A stretch of 64,000 nt of DNA from Ailurus styani (GCA_002007465.1 LNAC01000109.1:1275144-1339143), one strand, 5' to 3'. Positions 22,000-32,465 are shown, counted from the first letter of the stretch. Made by a program: numbers and translations. The notes: generated from the sequence alone by a model not told the origin.

Positions 22000-22270
22000 C
22001 TGAAAGTCAGCGAAGTCCTTGGAGCCTCACGGGTGCTCTGAAAATGCAGCTGTTTAAATGGCCAGGAAAGCCTCCCGAGCGGTATTTGTTCCTTGGAGAA
22101 AGTGGCTGCCCATCAACCGCCCCCCCCTTCCGTGGGACTGGTGTTAAATCAGCTGTGGATGGATCGTCCCTTCTGCAGCTCAGCTAAAGCAAGTGTGGCG
22201 GTCTTGTTCATTCACAGTTTGCAGGCATTCTGCTTAATTACCGCTCATGCTGACATTCGGCACTGACTTC
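22000..22270. promoter_or_regulatory. Candidate conserved regulatory element
   Basis: Repeat-free, with GCAGCTGTTTAAATGGCC, GTTAAATCAGCTGTGG (an E-box CAGCTG in each) and a GCTTAATTACCGCTCATGCT stretch at about 22231 that carries a TAATTA homeodomain core. Called on texture only. Confidence 0.25.
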
Positions 22271-22774
22271 CTGTCCTTTGCATGCGTCCCATTTCCCAGG
22301 CCTGGGAATTCAGATCCTTCTCCCTCCTGAAGGGTCTGAAGAAGCAGGTTCGCCCTGACCGCCTCTGCTCCCGGGAGGGAGGGACCGTCCTTCTCTGCTT
22401 TTCTGCCCCGAAGAGCAAGATTTGCACAGGCAGCCTGCAGGGAGGACAATCCGTCCACCAGAGACACGCTACCTCTTGAGAGCAGAGAAGGATCTCATTG
22501 GGAGGAACATCTAAGGAAGGACCGTTTGCTATCCCCGCCAGAGGTGGGCCTCATGGTGTGGCTTCATCTGGGGCGGGAAGCTGCCGGTGTGTCTGACCTG
22601 CTCACCATCAAATGCGGGTGAGGTAAGTTCCCACGTCAGAGGTTTTTGGAGCAGGACCATGGGGGAGATGAGCATCAGTTATTTGGATTTTCCCACTACC
22701 CATCTGTAAGCAAGGCCCGCCCTGCTCCTGGGTGCAGCTTCCCCAGATAGAAAATGAAAGCACTGGGGCTAAAT
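22271..22774. other. Unique DNA, no feature recognised
   Basis: No repeat or gene recognised. Confidence 0.4.
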
Positions 22775-22959
22775 CATTGGTTCTCAAACTCTAGGGGGTC
22801 TCAGACCCCCCACACACCCGCCAAAGACTGGTTGAAAACACAGAGCCACCTCCAGAAGTTGGGCTGTGCGGGGAAAGGGATGCCAGGATTTGCATTTCAG
22901 ACAAGTTCCCAGGTGGAGCTGATGTTACTGGTCCTGGTACCCAGCTTTGAGAACCACTG
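22775..22959. mobile_element. MER20-like hAT-Charlie transposon fossil
   Basis: Terminal inverted repeats CATTGGTTCTCAAACTC and GCTTTGAGAACCACTG bound the element. The interior has GGATTTGCATTTCAGACAAG and TTCCCAGGTGGAGCTGATG, as in MER20. The flanks GGCTAAAT (22767-22774) and GCCTAGAT (22960-22967) fit an 8-base hAT target duplication with two mismatches. It is a non-autonomous element without coding capacity. Confidence 0.85.
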
Positions 22960-23149
22960 GCCTAGATCCCCTCCAGGTGTCTTTCCATGGGGGACCACCC
23001 AGCCCTCTCCTGGCCTCACTTCCCAAACACAGGGAGAAATGGTTGTGATGAAGATGGTTTAGACCAACACTCGGGGGCTAAGATGACTTCCCATCACCAG
23101 GCCTCCCTGGTGCTCCTCGCCAGGCAACTGTGTGCAGCAACGCCGTTTC

Positions 23150-23275
23150 CTAGCTCTGCCATGGCCAAGTTCTTGATGTTTATAAATGTCCATTTCCCCC
23201 TCAAGTGAGGATTAAAGGCAGTAAACATGGAGAGCCCTTAGTGCCTGGTACATGCTAAGCTCTCGTGTTAGCAAT
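23150..23275 (+). mobile_element. MIR, plus strand
   Basis: ATTTCCCCCTCAAGTGAGGA, TTAAAGGCAGTAAACATGG and AGTGCCTGGTACATGCTAAG follow the MIR 3' half in order. Confidence 0.75.
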
Positions 23276-23458
23276 TTGGGAGAGTTTCAGGTGCCCCCAT
23301 CACTAATCCATCCCCCTGGGAGGCCAGCCAGAAGAGGGTGTCTCCACCTTCCCAGCATGTTATGGAGCGGCAACCTTCATTGGGGCAGTGAGGGTCAAAG
23401 TGGGGTGTGTGAACCCTGGGGTCTTCCCAGATCATCCTCGGTGATAAGCCATTTCAAA

Positions 23459-23690
23459 GTGCTTCTCAAATTTTAATGTGTGGGAACAGCTGGTAGACTA
23501 AGAGGAAAGGCTACAGGAGCCCTCCCAGGAGACAACTCATCCCAAGGGGAAAGATGCCAGCATGCCCCAGGTGCTAGGCCTGTTGTATTTTTTATTAGGG
23601 TAGGGCTCATGGTTCTGCATTTGTCATAAGCCCTCAGCTATGCCCAAGGCCCTGATCCATTGGCCATACTTTCAGTAGCGGAGTTTAAAT
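23459..23690. mobile_element. Possible hAT-Charlie element
   Basis: TGCTTCTCAAATTTTAATGT at the left, CCAGGTGCTAGGCCTG inside, and ATACTTTCAGTAGCGGAG at the right resemble the termini of a Charlie-type MER element. The match is weak. Confidence 0.3.
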
Positions 23691-23696
23691 AAAATT

Positions 23697-23877
23697 AAAT
23701 AAAGATTCATTTATTTATTTGAGAGAGATAGCATGGCAGAGGGAGATAGAGAATCTCAAGCAGGCTCCATGCCCAGCACAGAGCCCAATACAGGACCCGA
23801 TCCCATGACCCTGAGATCATGACCTGAGCTGAAACCAAGAGTTGGACGCTCAACTGACTACACCACCCAGGCACCCT
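23697..23877 (-). mobile_element. CanSINE, minus strand
   Basis: Antisense tail AAGATTCATTTATTTATTTG, then the body and antisense head CTACACCACCCAGGCACCC. Its head points at the head of the plus-strand SINE at 23951, so the two form an inverted pair. Confidence 0.95.
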
Positions 23878-23893
23878 GATAAATAAATCTTAA

Positions 23894-23947
23894 AAAGAAG
23901 GTGGAGGAAGAGGAGGAGGAGGAGGAGAAGGAGAAGAAGAAGAAGAA
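23894..23947. repeat. Purine tract (GGA/GAA)n
   Basis: An almost pure purine run of GGA then GAA triplets lying between two head-to-head SINEs. Homopurine mirror-like tracts can form triplex DNA. Confidence 0.93.
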
Positions 23948-23950
23948 TAT

Positions 23951-24160
23951 GGGGCACCTAGGTGACTCAGTCAGTTAAGCGTCTGCCTTCAGCTCAGGTT
24001 TTGACCTCAAGGTCCTGGGATCCAGTTTCACATCAGGCTTCCTGCTCAGTAGAAAGTCTGCTTCTCCCTCTCCCTCTGCTCCTCCCTCTGCTCATGTTCT
24101 CTCTCCCTATCTCTCTCTCTCTCTCTCTCTCAAATAAACAAAATATTTTTAAAAAACATA
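23951..24160 (+). mobile_element. CanSINE, plus strand
   Basis: Head GGGGCACCTAGGTGACTCAG, GTTAAGCGTCTGCC variant, expanded CT tract (24104-24131) and AATAAACAAAAT tail. Confidence 0.95.
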
Positions 24161-24615
24161 TACTAAAATGTCTTTTAAAAAAAGAAGATGAACTCAAGAA
24201 AACTTGGAGATTAGTGATGCAGGGGTCAAGGCTGGATAAAGGAGCCACATAGAAGTGATCCCATTCTCTGAGAGACTAAACACAGGTCAGATACAGGGAG
24301 GGAGGGAGATCAATATGGGGTATGCTGACTTTGAAGAGCCTATAAATTATTGCATGGAGATGCCTGTAATTAGATGGCCCAGAGCTTTGGAGACAAAGCT
24401 GAAGCTACCGATCTGGGAATGCATATTTCAGGAGGCTGCTCTACATGTCCAGAAGAAAACAAAGCAGAAGACCATGGATCTGATAATAAAGACATTTAAC
24501 ATGGCTTCACTTAATGAAATGCCTGGAGGTAGGTGTTCCCAGAGCTAGCTTAGCAACAATATCTGGGCAATATCATCAAGGACCCAGGCCTTTCTTTCTT
24601 TCAAATCCACTGAGT
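24161..24615. other. Unique DNA, no feature recognised
   Basis: No repeat or gene recognised. Confidence 0.4.
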
Positions 24616-24619
24616 AGTT

Positions 24620-25270
24620 AAGAATGTAACCTTGCCCAAAAAAGGGGTCTTGCCCTTGCCCTTGGCTTCTGGAAGAGCATCTCTAAACCCCAGGAGTGTC
24701 TTGCCTGATAGTGTTTCTATTTGGTGGGCGTTCCAGGCCATTCAGACAGTAATAAGGCAATTTAGGATGGATACTTTAAGCCATACCAACAATGTGATTT
24801 AGGATGATGGCCTCTGTCCAGGACAGATATTTAAAAGGATTTAGGGTGGAGACTTTGGGTCCCACGGTATCAGTTGCCCTCCAGAGGGGCTGAAGACTGG
24901 AAATGGAGATTAGCCACATGACCAGTGAATTCTGCCTTATATTGTGAGACCTCAGTAAAGACTTTGGACACCGAGGCTCAGATGAACTTGCCTGGTTGGC
25001 AATACTCCGTGCATATTGTCACACACAGATTCTGGGAGAATAATATTGTCCTGACCCCATAGGAGAGACCCTGGAAGCTTGGCGTCTGGAAGTCTCCTGA
25101 ACTCTGCCCATGTGTATCTTTCCTTGGCTGACGTTAATCTGCAGCCTTTCATTGCGATAAACCATAACCATGAGTACAAGAGCTTTCAATGAGTTCTACT
25201 GAATCATCAAATCTGTGGGTGGTTCGGGGGTTCACTCAGATGCACAATTAGTGTCAGAAGGGAGGGTGCT
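24620..25270 (+). mobile_element. ERVL-type solo LTR, plus strand
   Basis: Markers are CTCAGTAAAGACTTTGGACA, CCTGGTTGGCAATACTCCGT, GGAGAGACCCTGGAAGCTTG and GCGATAAACCATAACCATGA, followed by GGTTCGGGGG. This pattern of a polyadenylation-like AATAAA-related motif near the R/U5 boundary is that of a class III (ERVL-like) LTR. The subfamily is not assigned and no internal region is present. Confidence 0.6.
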
Positions 25271-25455
25271 CTTGTGGGAAGTGTTCCAACTCCATGGTTG
25301 GCCAAACGTCACTATCCACCATCCTCATTCCTTTGACTTTTCATCTCAGGTCACAATACCTTTTAACACCTTGTGGTCACAAGGTGGCTGGGACTGCAGG
25401 TGTCATCACCTCCTTACACAACCGGATCAGAGATGTGGGGACAAGAAAAGAAGAT

Positions 25456-25663
25456 TTTGGGCGCCTGGGTGGCTCAGTGGGTTAAAGCCTCTGCTTTCGG
25501 CTCAGGTCATGATCTCAGGGTCCTGGGATCGAGGCCCGCATCGGGCTCCCTGCTCAGCAGGGAGCCTGCTTTCCCCTCTCTCTCTCTGCCTGCCTCTCTG
25601 CCTCCTTGTGATCTCTCTCATTCTGTGAAATAAATAAATAAAATCTTAAAAAAAAAAAAAGAA
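25456..25663 (+). mobile_element. CanSINE, plus strand, young
   Basis: Near-consensus copy (GGGCGCCTGGGTGGCTCAGT head, TTAAAGCCTCTGC variant, GCCTGCCTCTCTGCCTCC middle). A perfect 13-base duplication AAGAAAAGAAGAT flanks it at 25443-25455 and 25664-25676. Confidence 0.97.
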
Positions 25664-25676
25664 AAGAAAAGAAGAT

Positions 25677-26469
25677 CTTGCAAACAGGTCTCCTTTCCCA
25701 GGGAGGAAAATCTCTCCAAGAAGTCCTGTTAGACCTCGTTAGACCATTAGACCTTGAACTACAACGTTGCGTGACACCCCAGGCTCCAAGGGAGGCTAGA
25801 GGAGCAAACTGCCATTTTCACCCTGTGTCACAAAATTCTGCCCCATTCCTTCCGTGACCCTTCACTTGCTCCAGGAGATAGCCACCGGCCAGGGTTTAGA
25901 CTTGCCCTCTGGGTGCAGATCAGGACACTCCCATCACCAAGCTTGAAGTGAGACATTGTCCCTGGACATCAAAGATGAGCAGGACCTTCTCTGGCACCTT
26001 GTCACTATTAGGGCAAGAAGCACAACTTCGGGGCATGTTGGCATTCTGTTTCTGTATGCATTTTCAGATGGAGCAAATATCAATTAACTTGGATGCATTT
26101 CCACTTCCCACTTGGTCACAGCTGCTGGGTTCTAATCCTGTGACTCCTGTGACCTCTCCCTGCACAGGACTCCAGGCAGTGAGACTGATGAGGGGCCTCA
26201 GGGGAAGAAAAAGAAAGCAAATGCTCCTTCCCTCTGCAAGTACCAACCTGTGACTTGCACATTCTCTGCAGTGGCTGCACTCAGGCATCAGAAGCAGAGA
26301 AGTCACCAGCAGAATCCAAAGTTGACAGAGTGGCAGGAAGATTAAAAGAACAGCTTCTCCTGCAAATCCAGGCAGGATCCTGCAAGGAGGAGTGAGAGAG
26401 AGTAAGGTGGCCTCAGCTTCATAAGCCAGGTCACAGCCTCATCTTCAGAGTCAAAAATTTCTGCCCCTG
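25677..26469. other. Unique DNA, no feature recognised
   Basis: No repeat or gene recognised. Confidence 0.4.
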
Positions 26470-26643
26470 AGGCTCCTGGGTGTCTCTGTTGGTTAGGCAT
26501 CCAACCTTTGACTTCGACTCAGGTCATGATCTCAGGGTCAAGCTCCACACTCATCGAGGAGTCTGCTTGATATTCCTCTCTCCCTCACCCTGTGCCTGTC
26601 TCCCTGCTCACACTCTAAAATAAATAAATCTTTAAAAAAATAA
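26470..26643 (+). mobile_element. CanSINE, plus strand, diverged
   Basis: Head GGCTCCTGGGTGTCTCTGTT with substitutions, an internal loss of the GTCCTGGGATC segment, and an AATAAATAAATC tail. An older copy. Confidence 0.92.
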
Positions 26644-26724
26644 AAGTTCTGCCCATGTCCAGATGCAAAGAAAATCCTTCATTATAAAAACCAAGGATCC
26701 TCTGCTACAAGCCTCCCAATCATT

Positions 26725-26925
26725 TATTTACATGTATGGAACACATACACATATATGTATGAACCATGTGTGTATACATATAATATGTGTGTTGTGTGTA
26801 TGTTGTATACATACATGTGGATACGTACATATAGATTATATACATATACATTGTATATATTAAATGTGTTATATATAAATGTAATGTGTATTACATTTAT
26901 ACATATATGTCATATAGATAATGAG
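26725..26925. repeat. AT-rich alternating tract (TA/TG/CA)
   Basis: Two hundred bases dominated by CATATATGTATG-like and GTGTGTATG-like steps with several self-complementary TATA stretches. It probably decayed from a compound microsatellite at the end of the neighbouring repeat. Confidence 0.85.
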
Positions 26926-27267
26926 ATTTATTATAAGGAATTGGCTCACATAATTATGGGGGTGGGGAAGTCTGAGGATCCACCATCCATAAGCTGGAGA
27001 TCCAGGAGAGCCAGCCACGTAAATTCCAGTCCAAGTACAAAGGCCCGAGAACCGGGATGGTTCTTACACCCTGATGGTGTAAGTTGCAGTTTAAGGGTAA
27101 AAGACCGGGGCCCCAAGTAGTCAGGCAGAGAGCCAATTCTTCCCTCCTCCACCTTTCTATTCTCTTCAGGTCCTCAACAAGCTGGGTGATGCCCATCCGC
27201 ATTGATAAGGACCATCTGCTTCCCAGTGTCCACAGAGTCAAGGCTAATCCCATCCCAGAAACACCCT

Positions 27268-27321
<54 letters not shown>

Positions 27322-27392
27322 TCGTCTTTAAGCGGGTATCTGGGCACATTGTGGTCCAGTGAAACTGACACATAAATTTAAGCATCACAGCT
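26926..27392 (-). mobile_element. Old interspersed repeat, antisense, holding a CA tract
   Basis: GAGATTTATTATAAGGAATT, TGGCTCACATAATTATGG, CTGGAGATCCAGGAGAG and the closing TGACACATAAATTTAAGC match a common mammalian repeat whose family I cannot name with confidence. Inside it, 27269-27306 is a pure (CA)n followed by a GA run to 27320. Confidence 0.6.
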
Positions 27393-28154
27393 TCCAAACA
27401 CGGTAACAGAATAACCTCAAGACAGAGGACCTACGTCCTTGGTGTCCCCCAACTCTGCTAGCAGTAGGCAGGCTCCCTTCTGCTGTCCGAGCAGATTGTC
27501 AGCTAGTGAGTGCTTGACCACACAGGGACCCTGCCTGGGAGTAGAAGGCAGACGCTCGATGTGCTTCAAGTCACAGATACACAGCACATCTGGAGGTCAG
27601 GACCACGTGACAAAGAAATAAGCCAGAAAAGCCAGGCTGCTTTCCAGCCACTAAAGAAAAGCTCCTCCCCAGCGTGATGGGCTCCACAATGAGACTCAGG
27701 GACGTCCGTGCTATGCCACGACCCTCTCCGTGCCACCTCTGCGATCTCTTCAGCGGCCAGGAAAGGCTCTCACCAGTAAGACCACATTTGTAGACATTAC
27801 ACGAGTAAAAGAAGCGGCTTCTCCAACATGAAGGTAGATCGGGTTCACCAGCAGTCAGCAGAAAATGATGCCCTCCACGGAAAACCAGAAGCCAGCAGCC
27901 GGACCAAGACCCTCCTGGTGATCTCAGTGTCTCTCTTGCAAATTTCAATCCCTCAGGTTCTGGGAAAGCACCAAGGGCAACCCTGGAAGGGCAGGTAGCT
28001 TCATATCCAAGGGGTTCAAGTCCAGGGACTGTCCTAACAGCTCATTTCACCTACTGCGGGTGAGCCGGAGTGCCCATCTCTCAGTGCAAGACACAGGCTC
28101 ACAGGTTTCAGGAAAGAGATCTCCAAATTTCACGACACAAATGAGACACCTGCA
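27393..28154. other. Unique DNA, no feature recognised
   Basis: No repeat or gene recognised. Confidence 0.4.
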
Positions 28155-28320
28155 CCGTGTTTCTCTTTACCCTCAGAGCAACTCTGGCAACAATGTAAAA
28201 TCATGTGCAGGTGAGTGGAAGACCCTTCGGAGATTTCGTCCTAGCTCTTCTTATAGCAGAAGAGAAAACTGAGGTCTGGAGAGCCCAGGAAATTTGCCCG
28301 GGGCTCATGCAAGTTAGATT
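28155..28320 (-). mobile_element. MIR, antisense
   Basis: TTACCCTCAGAGCAACTCTG at the left and AGAGAAAACTGAGGTCTGGA, GAAATTTGCCCGGGGCTCAT at the right follow the antisense MIR order with an insertion between them. Confidence 0.65.
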
Positions 28321-28406
28321 ATAATGTGATGAACCCTATGTACATGTTAGCTTTTTAAGAACTACAATGCAAACCATTGTAGATATTAGGTAATGTTCTA
28401 TTTCTT

Positions 28407-28594
28407 TTTTTTTCATTTTTTTTCGTTTATTTATTTGAGAGAGAGCGTGTGCACACTAGCGGGGTGGGGGGTTGAGGCAGAAGCAGACTCCCCACTGAGC
28501 AGGGAGCCCAATGCGGGACTCGATCCCAGGAACCCAGGAACATGACCTGAGCAGAAGGCAGACGTTTAACCAACTGAGCCACCCAGGCGCCCAG
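28407..28594 (-). mobile_element. CanSINE, minus strand, perfect target duplication
   Basis: Poly-T, then GTTTATTTATTTGAGAGAG, body and antisense head ACTGAGCCACCCAGGCGCCC. A perfect 16-base duplication TAATGTTCTATTTCTT lies at 28391-28406 and 28595-28610. Confidence 0.97.
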
Positions 28595-28610
28595 TAATGT
28601 TCTATTTCTT

Positions 28611-29566
28611 AAGTTGAGTTGTAGGTTTGTGGGTGTTTTATAATTATGTTTCATAAGTTATACATATACATATTCTTTTGCATGCATTATTTTAATTTTA
28701 AGACTTTAAATATTCAGCTCTTTGAACTTCTGAATGTGAAAGCACTTCCTAGTAGATGGACCCCATCCATCTGGGCACAAGGCCAAAAGGGCCCCTGGTA
28801 CCTTCCACTGGTGGTAGAAAGAGTTGATATACTTGGCCCTAATGGGAGTTTCATTTGTACCCACGGACGTTCATAAGGTGAGAATTCATCCATAAAGACA
28901 CATCCCCATCATGCAGCTGGCTCCATCTCTGAGTCTTACCCTATAGCCAACCCCGCTCTCCAGGCTGGAGGAGAGGGCTCAGGAATGGGAGGAAATTCAA
29001 GGATCAGGTGCAGAATGTGGTGGGATCTGGGAATAAACATAAGACTGGTCCATGAGCAGGGTGGAAGTGATGCTAGCTTTCTAGAACATTCTCACTACAG
29101 CCCTGCACTCCCCTGTGAATGGTCTGGATGCCTGAGCCCACCCTACTTTGAAGAAGCCCAAACTAATCCCGCGGAAGTGCCTACATGGAGAGACATCCCC
29201 AGCCACCCCCAGCTACCCCGTCCACTGGCTCCTCCAGCCCCCTGTTCCCGCCCCCTCCCTCCCCATCACCCCCGGGAGCCCCCAACCTGCCTGAAACAGC
29301 AGGAAAGACCCCTCCCACCCAGAGCTGCCTGGCCAAGCACTGCGCTTCCAGAATTCCTGACCCATAGAAATCACGACAGGCTCTAAGTTCTGGGTGAACC
29401 ACTCTATGCCACTACATCCTAGGGTTCCTTCAGGGCTCATAGAAGCAGCAGCAGATCACAGAACACACGTCAAGATCATACCTTGGCCAAGCAGGGATTG
29501 GAACCTGACCCCACTCAGCCTCTTGGATTCTCAAGCAGGGAAGAAACCCCAATTTAAAATGCCAGC
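28611..29566. other. Unique DNA, no feature recognised
   Basis: No repeat that I can name. The stretch 29190-29290 is C-rich (CCCCAGC, CCCTCCCTCCCC). A 133-codon frame at 28985-29386 has no recognisable domain. Confidence 0.4.
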
Positions 29567-29582
29567 AAGAATTTGTAAATCA

Positions 29583-29793
29583 GGGGCGCCTGGGTGGCTC
29601 AGTTGTTAAGCATCTGCCTTCAGCTCAGGTCATGATCCCAGGGTCCTGGGATCAAGCCCTGCGTCGGGCTCCCTGCTCAGTAGGAAGTCTGCTTCTCCCT
29701 CTCCCACTCCCCCTGCTTGTGTCCCCTCTCTTACTCTCTCTCTCTCTCTGTCAAATAAATAAATATCTTTTTAAAAATAAATAAATAAAATAA
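29583..29793 (+). mobile_element. CanSINE, plus strand
   Basis: Head GGGGCGCCTGGGTGGCTCAG, TTGTTAAGCATCTGCC variant and a long compound AATAAATAAAT tail. Flanked by AAGAATTTGTAAATCA (29567-29582) and AAGAATTTGTAAGTCA (29794-29809), 15 of 16 matching. Confidence 0.97.
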
Positions 29794-29809
29794 AAGAATT
29801 TGTAAGTCA

Positions 29810-30445
29810 TTACGGATCACAGGGTCACGTGCCTCAGAGAGAAGAAAAAGCCTGCAGGTCAAAGGGAGTGGCGGAGGGCAAGGGGGCGGGGCGGGNGACA
29901 CAGGACATGTGAGCCCTGGGCAGCAAGTCACTTGGGATGAAACACCAGGAGTGGCTATGCGGCTTTGGAGTCAACAGTGATTCATAAAACTGATAAACGC
30001 AGGGCAAGTCTGAGTGCATTACTCCGTGAAGGATGGTTGCTTTTAATGAGGACAGAAGCTGGGGCCGAGGAGGGAGGGGACCCTATTGTCAGCTCTGGGT
30101 CAGCGTCACCGCCTTTGGAGAGAACCGTGGCAGGGTCAAGGTCTTTGACCCGTGTGTTAATAATCTGTGCCTTCTGCTGGGAAAAGGGTCGCAGGCTGCC
30201 GGGTCCCCAGCAGGTGGGTGGCAGGCCTAATTGGGACGAGGGGGACAGGGCCGGGCAGAAGGCACATGGATCACGCTCCAGCCACAAAGGAGAGTCCCCA
30301 TTCTCAGGGGAGTGAAGGCCTCTAGTGAAAATGTTCTAGAGAGCTAGCATCACTTCTACCCTGCTCATGGACCAGTCTTATGACGAAGGTCGCCCCAGAA
30401 TCAGGGGGATTTGTAGCCCAGTTTTAAAGCCATGGCAAGAAGGTC
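29810..30445. other. Unique DNA with one unresolved base
   Basis: A single N stands at 29896, in a G-rich context (GGGGGCGGGGCGGG at 29882-29895) that probably hampered base calling. No repeat or gene is recognised. Confidence 0.5.
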
Positions 30446-30592
30446 ATTTCCTGTCTCTGGGCCTCAGTTTCCACGTCCATGAAATGGGGCTAATCATACC
30501 TCATCAGAGTTGTCATCAGGGTTGAATTAGATAGCGTACATGGGGTTAAAACCTGCTGATCGCTGAGGAAGGCACGAGATGCCCATTAAGCC
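30446..30592 (+). mobile_element. MIR, plus strand
   Basis: GGTCATTTCCTGTCTCTGGG, CCTCAGTTTCCACGTCCATG, AAATGGGGCTAATCATACCT and GGTTGAATTAGATAGCGTAC are a well preserved MIR core and 3' half. Confidence 0.9.
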
Positions 30593-31113
30593 AGCCCCAT
30601 GGGGGGTGAGAGAGGGATGAGGGGGGCCAGCAGAGGCCTTAGCATGGGGCAGCCTGCCCACCTCTGACTCCCCCCTGGCCTCAGCTTTCTCTCCTTTTCT
30701 TTGGGTCTCAGGCTCAGCCTTTCTGGGGGAGGCTGGGGGCTGGCCGACTGGAATGACATTCTCTACAAGCCCAAGCTGGCGAAGACAGCTCCAGGAGGTA
30801 CCTGTGGAGTCTGGCCCCGCCCCCGAGTCTTGGACTTACTACTGGAAGGCTCTCTCTAAACTTGGTTTAGCGTCTCCATTAGTTTTCTATTGCTGCTGTA
30901 ACAAATTATCACAATCCTGGTGACTTATCAGAGCAGACATTATTATCACTGAGAACAGATAAATAAATGCTTGATCCCAAATGTTCACAGCAGCCCTATT
31001 CACAATAGCCAAAAGGTGGAAACAGCCCACATGGCCGTCAGCTGACGAACAGGGCGACAAATGTGGTACATTGATACAGCAGGAATATTATTCAGCCGTT
31101 AAAAGGAACAAAG

Positions 31114-31566
31114 TAGTTTGGCCCTCAAACAGCACAGGGTTTGGGAGCACTGACACAAAAATGCACATTTAACTTTTGACTCCCCCAAAAACGTAACCAC
31201 TAATAGCCTACTGTTAACTGGTGAGCCTTCGCCATAACAGTTCATTGACATGTATTTGGGATGTTATATGGGTTATTGACTGTATTCTTCCAATACAGGA
31301 AGCTAGAGAAAAGAAAATGCTACTAAGAAAGTCATAAGGAAAAGAATACATTTATAGTACTGTGCTGTATTTATTTAAAAAAATAGGGGGACGCCTGGGT
31401 GGCTCAGTCCCTTACACGTCTGACTCTCAATCACAGCTTGGGTCTTGATCTCAGGGTTGTGAGTTCAAGCCCTGTGTTGAGCTCTGTGCTGGCCACGGAG
31501 TTTGCTTTAAAAAAAAAATCCATATATAGGTGGACCTGCACTGTTCAAACCTACATGACAAGGTGG
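31114..31566. mobile_element. Tigger-group DNA transposon, split by a SINE
   Basis: TTTGGCCCTCAAACAGCACA at the left and GCACTGTTCAAACCTACATG at the right are degraded inverted ends. Inside are TTTTGACTCCCCCAAAAACG, CTAATAGCCTACTGTTAACT and AGCTAGAGAAAAGAAAATGC, which I recognise from a common MER8/MER2-like non-autonomous Tigger element. The family name is tentative. A TA lies at the left junction as expected. Confidence 0.7.
31388..31519 (+). mobile_element. Short CanSINE, older type, plus strand
   Basis: Head GACGCCTGGGTGGCTCAGTC, then GTTGTGAGTTCAAGCCCTGT and an abrupt AAAAAAAAA tail. It lacks the CT-rich middle of the younger type. It interrupts the Tigger-like element. Confidence 0.92.
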
Positions 31567-31845
31567 ATGAACCTCGAAAATATTATACTCAATGAAAGAA
31601 CCCAGACATAAAAACTTACCAATTATATGGTTCTTTTTGTATGAAGTGTCCAAGATAGGTGAATCCACAGAGACAGAGAGCAGATTCGTGGTTGTCAGGG
31701 GTGGGGAAGGGAGTAGTGAGGGTTTCTCCTTTTCAGCTGATGAAAATGTTTTGGAGTGTATACAACACTGTGCTTGTACTAAGTGCCACTGAATCATATA
31801 GTTTAATATGGCTGAGTTGATGCTCCGTGAATTTTATCTCAATAT

Positions 31846-31890
<45 letters not shown>
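31846..31890. repeat. (GATA)n microsatellite
   Basis: Eleven nearly perfect GATA units at the tail of the L1, probably grown from its A-rich end. Confidence 0.96.
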
Positions 31891-31891
<1 letters not shown>

Positions 31892-31914
31892 CTTTTTATC
31901 TTAGAATTCTGGAA

Positions 31915-32114
31915 ACCGGGAGCGCCTGGGTGGCTCAGTGGGTTAAAGCCTCTGCCTTCAGCTCAGGTCATGATCTCAGGGTCCTGGGATCAAGCCCCGC
32001 ATCGGGCTCTCTGCTCAGCAGGGAGCCTACTTCCTCCTCTCTCTCTGCCTGCCTCTCTGCCTACTTGTAATCTCTCTGTGTCAAATAAATAAATAAAATC
32101 TTAAAAAAAGAAAA
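31915..32114 (+). mobile_element. CanSINE, plus strand, young
   Basis: Near-consensus, with TTAAAGCCTCTGCC and GCCTGCCTCTCTGCCTACTTG. Flanked by AGAATTCTGGAA at 31903-31914 and 32115-32126 (perfect over 12 bases). Confidence 0.97.
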
Positions 32115-32465
32115 AGAATTCTGGAAGCCAGAAATCCAAAATCAGTCCTGTTGGGCCAAAGTGAAGGTGTTGGCAGGGCTGGTTCCTTCCAGAGTTTCTA
32201 GAGGGGGATCTGATTCCTTTTTTTCTTCAGCTTCTAGATGCCACCCGTCTTTGGCTGGTGGCCCTCTTCTTTCTTTTCAACTCCAAGAGTCTGGCAATCT
32301 CTCTGTCTACATCCCCATCACCTTCTTTTGACTTTATCCCCCTACCTCCCTCTTAGAAGGACCTTTGTGATTACATCGGACTCATGCGGACAATCTCCCA
32401 TCTCAAGATCTTCAACTTAATCTCATCTACAAATCCCTTCTGCCAGGTAAAGGTGACATTCAGAG

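Larger units (their letters stand above)
30968..31850 (+). mobile_element. L1 ORF2/3' UTR piece, plus strand, split
   Basis: The left part (30970-31112) has AATGTTCACAGCAGCCCTAT, TCACAATAGCCAAAAGGTGG and CAGGAATATTATTCAGCCGT. The right part (31566-31850) continues GGATGAACCTCGAAAATATT, GTGGTTGTCAGGGGTGGG and GTACTAAGTGCCACTGAATC. These are consecutive in old L1 (L1MA/MB-like) 3' ends. The break holds a DNA transposon. Confidence 0.85.
30885..32465 (-). mobile_element. MaLR-type LTR, antisense, split by an L1
   Basis: The left piece (30885-30960) has TTGCTGCTGTAACAAATTAT and CCTGGTGACTTATCAGAG. The right piece (31903-32465) resumes with AGAATTCTGGAA, CCAGAAATCCAAAATCAG, GTGTTGGCAGGGCTGGTTCC, CAGCTTCTAGATGCC and GATTACATCGGACTCATG. 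Together they read as one antisense LTR opened by the L1 at 30968-31850 and again by a SINE at 31915. Confidence 0.65.

Noticed and set aside
24620..25270. Possible intact endogenous retrovirus
   Set aside because: Only LTR-like sequence is seen; there is no gag, pol or env similarity on either side and no second LTR copy nearby.
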